From: Pseudomonadota bacterium
Lineage (GTDB): Bacteria > Pseudomonadota > Alphaproteobacteria > Rhizobiales > Beijerinckiaceae
Assembly: GCA_028876585.1 (NCBI GenBank)
Contig: JAGWRL010000095.1
Location: 1 to 8,487 of the forward strand
Length of the DNA: 8,487 bases
Reading direction: 5' to 3'
The notes under the pieces were generated by a model. It searched no databases. It had not been told where the DNA came from and saw nothing but the letters and a program-made list of their open reading frames with translations. The position numbers were made by a program, and so were the translations under genes. Below, piece by piece: positions 1-6,651 of the stretch; the first letter of the stretch is position 1, and each line of letters starts with the position of its first letter.

Positions 1-562
1 CGATCTTGTCGACTTCGTCGATGTAGATGATGCCGGTCTCGGCCCGCTTGACGTCGTAGTCGGCGGCCTGGATGAGCTTGAGCAGGATGTTCTCGACGTC
101 CTCGCCGACATAGCCGGCTTCGGTCAGCGTCGTCGCGTCGGCCATCGTGAACGGCACGTCGAGGATGCGCGCCAGCGTCTGCGCCAGCAGCGTCTTGCCG
201 GAGCCGGTCGGGCCGATCAGCAGGATGTTCGACTTGGCCAGTTCGACGTCGCTGTGCTTGGTCGCGTGGTTGAGCCGCTTGTAGTGGTTATGCACCGCCA
301 CCGACAGCACACGCTTCGCCTGCGCCTGACCGATCACGTAATCGTCGAGCACCTTGCAGATTTCGCGCGGGGTCGGAATCCCGTCCTTGGATTTGACGAG
401 CGCGGTCTTGCTCTCTTCACGGATGATATCCATGCAGAGTTCGACGCACTCGTCGCAAATGAACACGGTGGGGCCCGCGATCAACTTGCGGACTTCGTGC
501 TGGCTCTTGCCGCAGAACGAGCAATACAGCGTGTTCTTGGCGTCGCCTTCGGCCTTGGCCAT
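1..562 (-). CDS. clpX: ATP-dependent Clp protease ATP-binding subunit ClpX (N-terminal part)
   Basis: ClpX is the hexameric AAA+ unfoldase that recognises substrates and threads them into ClpP in the cytoplasm. The visible 187 residues begin with the C4 zinc-binding domain (C14, C17, C36, C39), which dimerises and binds adaptors and substrates. The AAA+ module follows: Walker A GPTGSGKT at 117-124, the GYVG pore loop at 150-153 and Walker B IIYIDEVD at 178-185. The window edge cuts the gene just after Walker B, so the sensor motifs and the ClpP-docking IGF loop are not visible. The ATG at 562 is supported by AAGGAG at 570-575 with a 7-nt spacer. It lies downstream of clpP on the same strand, the usual alphaproteobacterial order, but behind a 229-bp gap, so it may have its own promoter. 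Identification is essentially certain. Confidence 0.97.
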   Translation of the reverse strand, partial: MAKAEGDAKNTLYCSFCGKSQHEVRKLIAGPTVFICDECVELCMDIIREESKTALVKSKDGIPTPREICKVLDDYVIGQAQAKRVLSVAVHNHYKRLNHATKHSDVELAKSNILLIGPTGSGKTLLAQTLARILDVPFTMADATTLTEAGYVGEDVENILLKLIQAADYDVKRAETGIIYIDEVDKI

Positions 563-568
563 TTCTTT

Positions 569-577
569 TCTCCTTCC
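569..577 (-). promoter_or_regulatory. clpX ribosome binding site
   Basis: On the minus strand this reads GGAAGGAGA. Its AAGGAG core sits 7 nt before the clpX ATG. It is the strongest Shine-Dalgarno sequence I see in the tig-clpP-clpX block; those of tig and clpP are weak. Confidence 0.8.
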
Positions 578-760
578 GGCCGAACAGTCGTCTCCGATTC
601 GGGCGGCAATTCGACTGTCGAACCTAGATGTCACGCCCTAAGAAAGGGTAGCCTTGCCCCGTCGCGCCCCCCGCCACACGATATTATGACCCGTTCTCCT
701 CGCCGACCCGGCGATATGGTTAAGAACCTAGTCAATCCCCAAACGTGACGTTTTTCAAGT

Positions 761-779
761 CCGCGCCTTTTCGGCGCGG
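761..779 (-). terminator. hairpin downstream of clpP (terminator-like, no clear U-tract)
   Basis: CCGCGCC and GGCGCGG form a perfect 7-bp stem around a 5-nt loop, beginning 12 nt after the clpP stop codon. In the clpP direction it is followed by ACTTGAAAAACG, which is not a uridine run, so classical intrinsic termination is doubtful. It could instead protect the clpP mRNA 3' end or be a processing site between clpP and clpX. Confidence 0.4.
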
Positions 780-791
780 GAAAGCGGGGTT

Positions 792-1433
792 TTACATCGT
801 CTTCGGCGTCTCGGGATCCTCGCCGACGCGGTTCGTGGTCACCTCGTCGATGATGCCGAAAGCCTTGGCCTCCTCGGCGGAAAGGAAGTGATCGCGGTCG
901 AGCGTGCGCTCGATCTTCTCGTAGGTCTGGCCGGTGTGCTTGACGTAGATCTCGTTCAGCCGGCGCTTCATCTTCACGATGTCCTCGGCGTGGCGCTCGA
1001 TGTCGGACGCCTGCCCCTGGAACCCGCCGGAGGGCTGGTGCAGCATGATGCGCGAGTTCGGCAGGCTGTAGCGGTGGCCGGCTTCGCCCGCGCACAGCAG
1101 CAGCGAGCCCATCGAGGCCGCCTGGCCGATGCACATCGTCGTCACCTTCGGGCGCACGAACTGCATCGTGTCGTAGATCGAAAGCCCCGCCGTGACGACG
1201 CCGCCCGGCGAATTGATGTACATCGCGATTTCTTTCTTCGGGTTGTCGGCTTCGAGGAACAGCAGCTGCGCCACGACGAGCGAGGCGGACACGTCCTCGA
1301 CCGGGCCGACCATGAAGATGATGCGTTCGCGCAGCAGGCGCGAGAAAATGTCGAACGAACGCTCGCCGCGCGCCGACTGCTCGATCACCATCGGCACGAG
1401 GTTGTTCGTATAATTATCGACGATGTCGCGCAT
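792..1433 (-). CDS. clpP: ATP-dependent Clp protease proteolytic subunit ClpP
   Basis: ClpP is the serine protease that forms a double heptameric ring and degrades proteins delivered by ClpX or ClpA. The 213-residue length is normal for the family. The catalytic triad is intact: Ser107 in GQAASMGS, His132 in MLHQPSGG and Asp181 in LDRDHF, each four residues lower than in the unprocessed E. coli protein. The INSPGG oxyanion-region motif is at 73-78. The ATG at 1433 is secure because an in-frame TGA lies 24 nt upstream with no other start between them; the ribosome binding site (GAGAAG) is weak. The N-terminal 11-12 residues may be removed by autoprocessing, as in other ClpPs. It lies 105 bp after tig and 229 bp before clpX. 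Nothing in the protein looks abnormal. Confidence 0.98.
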   Translation of the reverse strand: MRDIVDNYTNNLVPMVIEQSARGERSFDIFSRLLRERIIFMVGPVEDVSASLVVAQLLFLEADNPKKEIAMYINSPGGVVTAGLSIYDTMQFVRPKVTTMCIGQAASMGSLLLCAGEAGHRYSLPNSRIMLHQPSGGFQGQASDIERHAEDIVKMKRRLNEIYVKHTGQTYEKIERTLDRDHFLSAEEAKAFGIIDEVTTNRVGEDPETPKTM

Positions 1434-1483
1434 GAGTTGTCTTCTCGGCCAGAATCACTTGTTGGTCTGCGAACCCAGACATA

Positions 1484-1515
1484 GGCGCCCCCGTTCGCGG
1501 AGAAAAGGGGGCGCC
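1484..1515 (-). terminator. strong hairpin between tig and clpP
   Basis: GGCGCCCCC and GGGGGCGCC form a perfect 9-bp GC stem with a 14-nt loop, placed 23 nt after the tig stop codon. In the tig direction the stem is followed by TATGTCTGGG, without a uridine run. A smaller hairpin, GTCTG with CAGAC around 6 nt, follows at 1465-1480. The position suggests partial termination, an RNA processing site or mRNA stabilisation between tig and clpP rather than a canonical intrinsic terminator. Confidence 0.45.
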
Positions 1516-1538
1516 GGGCGCATTTGCGCGCTTCGTCC

Positions 1539-2924
1539 TCAGGCGGCCGGCGCTTCCGCTGCGGTCGCCTTGGTCTCCTCGTCCTCCTCGGGCTTCAGCA
1601 GCTCCTCGGGGCTGACCTTGCGGTCCTCGATCTTGGCGAGGCCGAGCACGTGGTCGACCGCCTTTTCCTCGTAGATCGGGGCGCGCAACTCGGCGAGCGC
1701 GCCCTGGTTGTTGCGGTAATAGTCCCACACTTCCTTTTCCTGGCCGGGGAAGGCGCGGGCCCGCTCGATCAGCGCGCGCGTCATTTCCTCGTCGGTGATC
1801 TGGACGTCGGCGTTGCGACCGACTTCGGCCAGCACGAGGCCGAGCCGCACGCGGCGCTGCGCGATCGCGGTGTATTCCGCGCGCGCCGCCTCTTCGGTCG
1901 TGCCCTCGTCGGCGAAGGTCTTCGATTCGGCCTTCTGCTCGCGCTCGACCTGCGCCCAGATCTGGCCGAATTCCTGATCGACCAGCCCCTGCGGCACTTC
2001 GAACGAATAGCGCTTGGCGAGTTCGTCGAGCAGCCGGCGCTTGATGCGGTCGCGCGACACGCGGGCGTAATCGCCTTCCAGCCGCTCGCGGATGCCCTTG
2101 CGCATGGCTTCGAGCGATTCGAAGCCGAGGCCCTTGGCGAATTCGTCGTCGAGCGTCAGCGGCTCGGGCTTGGCGATCTGCTTGACCGTCGTCTCCAGCA
2201 CCGCGTCCTTACCCGCCAGCGTGCTGGTGGCGTAATTGTCGGGGAAGCGCGCCTCGACCGCGCGGAATTCGCCCGTCTTCACGCCGACGAGCGCTTCCTC
2301 GAAGCCGGGGATGAAGCTCTTGGAGCCGAGAATCACGTCGATGCCCTGGCCGTCGCCGCCCTCGAACGGCTCGCCGCCGATCTTGCCGACGAAATCGACG
2401 GTCAGCTTGTCGCCCATCTCGGCGCCCTCGCCTTCCGGGCGCGCGGTGAAGGTGCGGCGGCTGTCGGCCATGCGCTGCACGAAACGCTCGACCTCGTCCT
2501 CCGACACGTCGGCGACGGGGCGCTCCAGCGTGATGTCGTCGAACGCGCCGAGCTCGAACTGGGGCAGAACCTCCAGTTCGACCTTGAAGGCGAGGTCGCC
2601 CTTGGCTTCGAGCGCGGCTTCGATGTCGCTCTGTTCCTTGGACAATTCGATCTTGGGCTGCATCGCGAGGCGCAGTTTGCCGGCATCGACGATCTGCTTG
2701 TGCGCCTCGTCGATCTGCTTCTGCACCAGATCGGCCATCACCGAGCGGCCGTAGACGCGCTTGAGATGCGCCAGCGGCACCTTGCCGGGGCGGAATCCGT
2801 TGATGCGGACCTTGCCCTTGAGGTCGTTGAGCTCGCTATCGAGCCGAGAGGCGAGGTCGCCCGCGGGAATCACCACGTCGTACGCCCGCTTGAGCCCTTC
2901 GCTCAGCGTTTCCTTCACCTGCAT
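1539..2924 (-). CDS. tig: trigger factor (ribosome-associated chaperone / peptidyl-prolyl isomerase)
   Basis: Trigger factor docks beside the ribosomal exit tunnel and shields nascent chains. The 461 residues show the usual three parts. The N-terminal ribosome-binding domain covers about 1-115, with the signature GFRPGKVP at 43-50 (F44 and R45 match the E. coli ribosome-contact loop). An FKBP-type isomerase domain covers about 160-245 and begins with GDKLTVDFVG. A long helical C-terminal chaperone domain runs to about 440. The protein ends in an acidic, Ala-rich tail that makes it slightly longer than the E. coli protein (432). The ATG at 2924 matches the family N-terminus MQVKET. Its ribosome binding site is poor; upstream lies a 7-bp direct repeat (CGGAACG on the coding strand, at 2925-2931 and 2938-2944). 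It heads the tig-clpP-clpX block. Confidence 0.97.
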   Translation of the reverse strand: MQVKETLSEGLKRAYDVVIPAGDLASRLDSELNDLKGKVRINGFRPGKVPLAHLKRVYGRSVMADLVQKQIDEAHKQIVDAGKLRLAMQPKIELSKEQSDIEAALEAKGDLAFKVELEVLPQFELGAFDDITLERPVADVSEDEVERFVQRMADSRRTFTARPEGEGAEMGDKLTVDFVGKIGGEPFEGGDGQGIDVILGSKSFIPGFEEALVGVKTGEFRAVEARFPDNYATSTLAGKDAVLETTVKQIAKPEPLTLDDEFAKGLGFESLEAMRKGIRERLEGDYARVSRDRIKRRLLDELAKRYSFEVPQGLVDQEFGQIWAQVEREQKAESKTFADEGTTEEAARAEYTAIAQRRVRLGLVLAEVGRNADVQITDEEMTRALIERARAFPGQEKEVWDYYRNNQGALAELRAPIYEEKAVDHVLGLAKIEDRKVSPEELLKPEEDEETKATAAEAPAA

Positions 2925-2948
2925 CGTTCCGTCCCACCGTTCCGGACC

Positions 2949-2963
2949 CGGGCGAAGCGCCCG
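2949..2963 (-). other. small hairpin in the tig leader
   Basis: CGGGCG and CGCCCG form a perfect 6-bp stem with a 3-nt loop, 24 nt upstream of the tig start codon. It could be part of the tig 5' untranslated region and affect access to its weak ribosome binding site. GC-rich DNA yields such stems by chance, so a function is uncertain. Confidence 0.3.
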
Positions 2964-2988
2964 CGGTCAAATAGACAAAGCGACCGAA

Positions 2989-3003
2989 CGCCCTCGCGGG
3001 GCG
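2989..3003 (-). terminator. possible terminator downstream of tRNA-Leu
   Basis: CGCCC and GGGCG pair around a 5-nt loop, 17 nt beyond the tRNA 3' end. The transcript then reads TTCGGTCGCTTTGTCTATTT, which is U-rich but interrupted. It may terminate the tRNA transcript before tig; if it leaks, tig could be read from the tRNA promoter. The stem is short, so this is tentative. Confidence 0.3.
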
Positions 3004-3020
3004 CCGGCCGCGGCTCGCAT

Positions 3021-3103
3021 TGGTGCGGGCGGAGGGACTCGAACCCCCACGATTGCTCGCTGGAACCTAAATCCAGTGCGTCTACCAGTTCCGCCACGCC
3101 CGC
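3021..3103 (-). tRNA. tRNA-Leu(UAG)
   Basis: The 83-nt gene folds as a class II tRNA. The acceptor arms GCGGGCG (3097-3103) and CGCCCGC (3025-3031) pair perfectly, followed by discriminator A and an encoded CCA (3021-3023). The D arm contains GGTAG. The anticodon stem CTGGA/TCCAG encloses TTTAGGT, giving anticodon UAG (plus-strand CTA at 3067-3069), which reads leucine CUN codons. The variable arm is a short stem, CGA-GCAA-TCG, as expected for tRNA-Leu. The T loop is TTCGAGT. It lies upstream of tig on the same strand. Confidence 0.97.
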
Positions 3104-3148
3104 GTTGACGCCGCCAGTCGCCCGGCCGCCCTCACGCATAAGCGCGGG

Positions 3149-3154
3149 TCTATA
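3149..3154 (-). promoter_or_regulatory. candidate -10 element for tRNA-Leu
   Basis: The minus strand reads TATAGA here, inside TTTATAGAC, an AT-rich island in GC-rich DNA about 45 nt upstream of the mature tRNA. The sequence 17 nt further upstream (TGGCGC) is not a good -35 match, so this rests on the -10 similarity and position only. Confidence 0.3.
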
Positions 3155-3180
3155 AACAGCTTGGCCACACCGCGCCAGCG

Positions 3181-3238
3181 AAAAAAGGGCGGCTACAGTT
3201 CGACGTTCGCGGCGAGCGGAATGGTGATCAGGCCGCCC
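3181..3238 (-). terminator. possible long-loop terminator of the small ORF
   Basis: GGGCGGC (3232-3238) and GCCGCCC (3187-3193) are perfect 7-bp complements, and the downstream arm is followed immediately by six T residues on the minus strand (3181-3186). The 38-nt loop is much longer than in typical intrinsic terminators and the arms overlap the end of the small ORF. The stem-plus-U6 arrangement fits termination of a transcript entering from upstream, keeping it out of the tRNA gene. Confidence 0.35.
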
Positions 3239-3351
3239 GCCAGCGCCGCATTGGCGTGCGCGACGCCTTGCGTTATGACCGCCTGCCCGCCGGCGATGAT
3301 CAGCGCGGCCAAAACGGCCGCCAGCCCCAACAGCAAGACCCAAATGCGCAC
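3193..3351 (-). CDS. hypothetical small membrane protein (52 aa)
   Basis: I do not recognise this product. The proposed start is GTG at 3351, preceded by GGAG (3360-3363) with an 8-nt spacer; a TTG lies two codons upstream. The 52 residues begin VRIWVLLLGL and hold a hydrophobic helix at about 3-22, then a glycine/alanine-rich, moderately hydrophobic second half ending in NVEL. This fits a single-span inner-membrane peptide or an uncleaved signal anchor. The frame stays open upstream past the GTG, as is common in GC-rich DNA, so openness alone proves little. Support is the ribosome binding site, the hydrophobic pattern and the terminator-like end. It is divergent from the oxidase-like gene, 81 bp away, and upstream of the tRNA. 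It could be spurious. Confidence 0.4.
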   Translation of the reverse strand: MRIWVLLLGLAAVLAALIIAGGQAVITQGVAHANAALAGGLITIPLAANVEL

Positions 3352-3432
3352 GCCCAACGCTCCAACACTCGTCGCCACGCGGGGTGCGCAAGTCCGGCGC
3401 CGCGAAAAGCGCGCCAGAATGGGACACAAACG

Positions 3433-4596
3433 ATGCCGTTGACGCGCCGCGCCTTGCTCGGCGGCGGAATCGGCGCCGTTTTGAGCCTGCCGGCGCGCGC
3501 GGCGCCGGACGGCGCGTTCACGCTCGAAGCCGGGCCGCAGGGTTTCAACGGCGCCACGCCGGGGCCGCTGCTGCGGCTGGCGGCGGGACAGGCGGCGAAG
3601 CTGCGCTTTATCAACGGGTTGGACCGGCCGGCTTCGCTCGCCCTGCCCGGCCTGCGGTTCGATGGCGGCTTCGCAGGCCTGACCGGAGCGGAGGCGAAGC
3701 CGGGCGAGGCGCGCGACATCGCCTTCCCCGGCGGCGAGCCCGGCTTTCATCTCTACACCAGCGAGCGGCTGTTCGGCCCGGTGGCGATCGACGAGGCCAC
3801 GCCGCCCGCGGTCGATCTCGACGCGATCGTGGTGTTCTCAGGGGCCGACGCCGCGACGCTTCGCGTCAACGCCGACCCGGCGCCGCTGACGCTGCACGCG
3901 CCGCCGCGCGGCCGGGTGCGGCTGCGGCTCGCCAACGCCGCGCCCGATCTGACGATCACGCTGCGGGGCGAGGGCGCGGCGCTGCACATCGTCGCCATCG
4001 ACGGACAGCCGAGCGAGATGTTCGAGCCGCGGGCCGGCGAATTCCCGCTCAGCCCCAGCGCCCGGTTCGAACTCATGTTCGACCTGCCCGAGGGCGGGGT
4101 GACTTTCACGCTGCGCGGCGAACCGGACCGCCCGGCGCTCAAATTCCTGCCGCGCGGCGACGCCGTCGCCGCCCGGCCGCCGATCGCCCCCCTGCCCGTC
4201 AATCCCCGCTTGCCGGTCGAGATCGCGCTGGAAAAGGCGCTGCGCGTCCGCGCGACCCTCGCCGCGACCCACGCCGGCTACGCCATCAACGGCGCCGCCG
4301 GCGCGCCCTGGGCGCCTAAGCCGCTATTCAAGGCCGCGCGCGGCCAGCCCGTCGCGCTGAGCCTCGTCAACCAGACGAACGCGGCGCAGACGCTGCGGCT
4401 GGAGGGCCACGTCGCGCGCCAGTTGCACGGCCTCGACGACGGCTGGGACCCCTATTGGCGCGACGCTTTGTCGGTCGCGCCGGGCCAGACGCTGCACGCC
4501 GCCTTCGTCGCTGATGCGCCGGGCAAATGGCCGCTCGCCTCCGCCTCGCCGGAACGGCGGGCGCGGGGGATGCAGGCGTGGTATCTCGTGACTTGA
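3433..4596 (+). CDS. Tat-exported multicopper oxidase-like protein lacking copper ligands
   Basis: The 387-residue protein starts with a twin-arginine signal (T4-R5-R6-A-L-L, hydrophobic to about 19, likely cleavage after ARA at 21-23), so a folded periplasmic product is expected. The rest reads as cupredoxin domains of a multicopper oxidase: GPLLRLAAGQ at 44-53, LRFINGLDRPASL at 57-69, FHLYTSERLFGPVAI at 105-119, LRLANAAP at 164-171, IDGQP at 189-193, and a C-terminal WRDALSVAPGQT block near 342-353. The ligands are absent: the usual HWHG after the first NGL segment is ALPG (70-73), the second site keeps only H106, the C-terminal HCH segment is PLASAS (367-372), and the protein has no cysteine. 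A type 1 copper site is therefore impossible. It may play a structural role, as in the copper-free relative FtsP/SufI; this is inference. The ATG at 3433 is preceded by a weak GGGA with an 8-nt spacer. Confidence 0.85.
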   Translation: MPLTRRALLGGGIGAVLSLPARAAPDGAFTLEAGPQGFNGATPGPLLRLAAGQAAKLRFINGLDRPASLALPGLRFDGGFAGLTGAEAKPGEARDIAFPGGEPGFHLYTSERLFGPVAIDEATPPAVDLDAIVVFSGADAATLRVNADPAPLTLHAPPRGRVRLRLANAAPDLTITLRGEGAALHIVAIDGQPSEMFEPRAGEFPLSPSARFELMFDLPEGGVTFTLRGEPDRPALKFLPRGDAVAARPPIAPLPVNPRLPVEIALEKALRVRATLAATHAGYAINGAAGAPWAPKPLFKAARGQPVALSLVNQTNAAQTLRLEGHVARQLHGLDDGWDPYWRDALSVAPGQTLHAAFVADAPGKWPLASASPERRARGMQAWYLVT

Positions 4597-4603
4597 GCGC
4601 GCG

Positions 4604-6631
4604 TCAGGCGAACCCGCGCTTCCGCAACAGCGCCGTCGCGTCCGGCCCGCGCCCGCGAAACGCCGCGTAAGCCTGATCCGGCTCCAGCGTTCCCCCCGAA
4701 GCATAGATATAGCGGCGCAACCGCTCGGCGAGCGCGGGATCGAACACGTCGCCGCTGTCGACGAACGCCTCGAACGCGTCGGCGTCGAGCACCTCCGACC
4801 ACAGATAGCTGTAATAGCCGGCGCTATAGCCGTCGCCCGAGAACACATGCTGGAAATGCGGCGCGGCGTGGCGGGGGACGATGGCGGCGGGCATCTCCAG
4901 CGCCGCCAATTCCGCCGCCTCCAGCGCGCGGACGTCGACGGCCCGCGCCTCGGTCAGCCCATGCGCCTTCATGTCGGTGAAGGCGGAGGCGAGGAACTCC
5001 ACCGTCGTATGCGCCTGCCCATAGGCGCGGGCGCGCGTCATGCGGGCGATCAGCTCGTCGGGGATCGGCGCGCCGGTCGCGTGGTGGCTGGCGAATTGCG
5101 ACAGCACCTCGGGCCGGTCGAGCCAATGCTCGTAGAGCTGCGACGGCAGTTCGACGAAATCGCGCGCGACGTTGGTCCCCGAAAGATAGGGATAGGTCAC
5201 GTCCGACAACATGCCGTGCAGGCCGTGGCCGAATTCGTGGAACAGGGTGCGCGCCTCGTCGTGCGACAGCAAGGTCGGCGCCCCCTCGCCGCCCCTCGCG
5301 GCGTTGAGCACATTGACGACGATCGGGGTGTGATCGCCGTCGAGCCGGTGCTGATCGCGCAACGCGCTCATCCAGGCGCCGCTGTGCTTGTCCGGCCGGG
5401 CGAAGAAATCGCCGATGAACAGCGCGACATGACGCCCCGCCTTGTCCTTGACCTCGAAGGCTCGCGCGTCGGGATGCGGCAGTTCGACGTCGCGGCGCTC
5501 CTCGAACGTCAGCCCGAACAGCCGGCCGGCGACCGCGAAGGCCGCGGCCAGCACATTGTCGAGGGGCAGATGGGCGCGAATCGCGCTCTCGTCGAAATCG
5601 TACAGGGCCTGCCGGCGCTTCTCCGCGTAATAGCGCCAGTCCCATGGCTTCAGCTCGAAATTGCCGCCCTCGGCCGCGATCATCGCTTGCAGCGCCTTGG
5701 CCTCTTCGTTCGCGGCCGCCCGCGCCGGCGTCCAGACCCGGCGCAGCAGATCGAGCGCCGCGCCGGGCTTGCCCGCCATCGTGTCGGCGAGCTTGTAATC
5801 GGCGAAAGTGGGGTAGCCGAGCAGTTGCGCCAGCTCCACCCGCAAAGCGACGATCTCGCTCATCACGGCGCCATTGTCGCGCTCCGCCCCACCGGCGCCG
5901 CGCGCGACGAAAGCGCGCCAGACTTTTTCGCGCAGATCGCGCCGTGCGGAGAATTGCAGGAACGGCTCGACCGAAGAGCGCGACAGCGTGACGACCCATT
6001 TGCCGGCATGGCCGCGCTCTTGCGCCGCCGCCGAGGCCGCCGCGACTTCGGCGGGCGGCAGGCCGGCGAGATCGGCCTCGGCGTCGAGCACGAGCGTGAA
6101 CGCCTTTTCGTCGCCGAGCACATTCTGGCCGAACGCGGCGCCGAGCGCGGCGAGCCGTTCGGCGATGGCGGCGAGCCGCTGTTTGCTCGCCTCCGGCAGC
6201 CCCGCGCCGGCGCGCTTGAACGCCAGCCGACGCCGCTCGACCAGCCGGCGCGCCTCCGCGTCGAGCCCATCTCGCTGCTCGTAAACCGCCTCGACGCGGG
6301 CGAACAGCGCGTCGTCGAGCAGCATGTCGGCGTATTCGCGGGCGAGGCGCGGCTGGATTTCGCGCTGGATCGCCTCGATTTCGTCGGAGGAGGCCGTGCC
6401 GACGAGATGGCTGAACACGCGCTCGACCCGGTCGAGCGTCTGGCCCGCCCGCTCCAGCCCCAGGATCGTGGCCGCGAAACTCGCCGGCGCGGCCTTGATC
6501 GCCTCGCGCTCGGCGCGCCATTCCGCGACGCCTGCGTCGAAGGCGGGACGGAAATGCTCCAGCCGCACCTGCGAGAACGGCGGCTCGCCGAAACGGGTGG
6601 TCCAGCGGCCAAGCAGTGGATTGTCGCCCAT
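4604..6631 (-). CDS. M3 family zinc metallopeptidase (oligopeptidase A / peptidyl-dipeptidase Dcp type)
   Basis: This is a cytosolic zinc endopeptidase or dipeptidyl-carboxypeptidase that trims short peptides, for example those released by Clp or Lon. The 675-residue length is typical for bacterial M3A enzymes. The zinc site is intact: HEFGH at 465-469 (H465, catalytic E466, H469) and the third ligand E494 in DFVELPSQ. The substrate-binding region GDGYSAGYYSYLW is at 599-611. No signal peptide is present. The start at 6631 matches the family N-terminus (NPLLGRW) and has AAAGG at 6640-6644 with an 8-nt spacer. It begins 20 nt after the glycerate kinase stop on the same strand, so the two are probably cotranscribed. 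Its end is 7 nt from the end of the convergent oxidase-like gene. I cannot separate Dcp-like from oligopeptidase A-like specificity, so no symbol is given. Confidence 0.93.
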   Translation of the reverse strand: MGDNPLLGRWTTRFGEPPFSQVRLEHFRPAFDAGVAEWRAEREAIKAAPASFAATILGLERAGQTLDRVERVFSHLVGTASSDEIEAIQREIQPRLAREYADMLLDDALFARVEAVYEQRDGLDAEARRLVERRRLAFKRAGAGLPEASKQRLAAIAERLAALGAAFGQNVLGDEKAFTLVLDAEADLAGLPPAEVAAASAAAQERGHAGKWVVTLSRSSVEPFLQFSARRDLREKVWRAFVARGAGGAERDNGAVMSEIVALRVELAQLLGYPTFADYKLADTMAGKPGAALDLLRRVWTPARAAANEEAKALQAMIAAEGGNFELKPWDWRYYAEKRRQALYDFDESAIRAHLPLDNVLAAAFAVAGRLFGLTFEERRDVELPHPDARAFEVKDKAGRHVALFIGDFFARPDKHSGAWMSALRDQHRLDGDHTPIVVNVLNAARGGEGAPTLLSHDEARTLFHEFGHGLHGMLSDVTYPYLSGTNVARDFVELPSQLYEHWLDRPEVLSQFASHHATGAPIPDELIARMTRARAYGQAHTTVEFLASAFTDMKAHGLTEARAVDVRALEAAELAALEMPAAIVPRHAAPHFQHVFSGDGYSAGYYSYLWSEVLDADAFEAFVDSGDVFDPALAERLRRYIYASGGTLEPDQAYAAFRGRGPDATALLRKRGFA

Positions 6632-6639
6632 GGGCGGCG

Positions 6640-6644
6640 CCTTT
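6640..6644 (-). promoter_or_regulatory. ribosome binding site of the M3 peptidase
   Basis: AAAGG on the minus strand with an 8-nt spacer lies in the 20-nt gap between the kinase stop and the ATG at 6631. It supports this start over the upstream in-frame extension into the kinase gene. Confidence 0.5.
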
Positions 6645-6651
6645 CGGGTTG

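Larger units (their letters stand above)
563..791 (-). other. clpP-clpX intergenic region with palindromes
   Basis: This 229-bp gap holds no credible gene. It contains, in transcription order, a GC-rich hairpin just after clpP (761-779), the palindrome AAACGT-G-ACGTTT (741-753), a TTGACT hexamer (730-735) that could be a -35 element but has no good -10 at 16-18 nt, AT-rich CATAAT (683-688) without a matching -35, and a second palindrome TTCGAC-T-GTCGAA (610-622) near the clpX ribosome binding site. The length and structure suggest separate expression of clpX. I could not place a convincing sigma-70 or heat-shock promoter. Confidence 0.5.

Noticed and set aside
563..791. Heat-shock (RpoH) promoter for clpX
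   Set aside because: CTTGAA occurs on the minus strand near 759, but no matching -10 lies at the expected distance, so I do not call it.
888..1484. 198-codon plus-strand open frame opposite clpP
   Set aside because: It is a shadow of clpP, whose catalytic triad and length are normal.
1524..3155. 543-codon open frame on the plus strand opposite tig
   Set aside because: It is antisense to the well-supported trigger factor gene and runs through the tRNA gene. Its composition (Arg, Leu, Ala, Asp, His) is that of a codon-bias shadow in GC-rich DNA, and it matches no family I know.
3256..3432. Upstream extension of the oxidase-like frame
   Set aside because: It would bury the twin-arginine signal inside the protein; the ATG at 3433 places the signal at the N-terminus.
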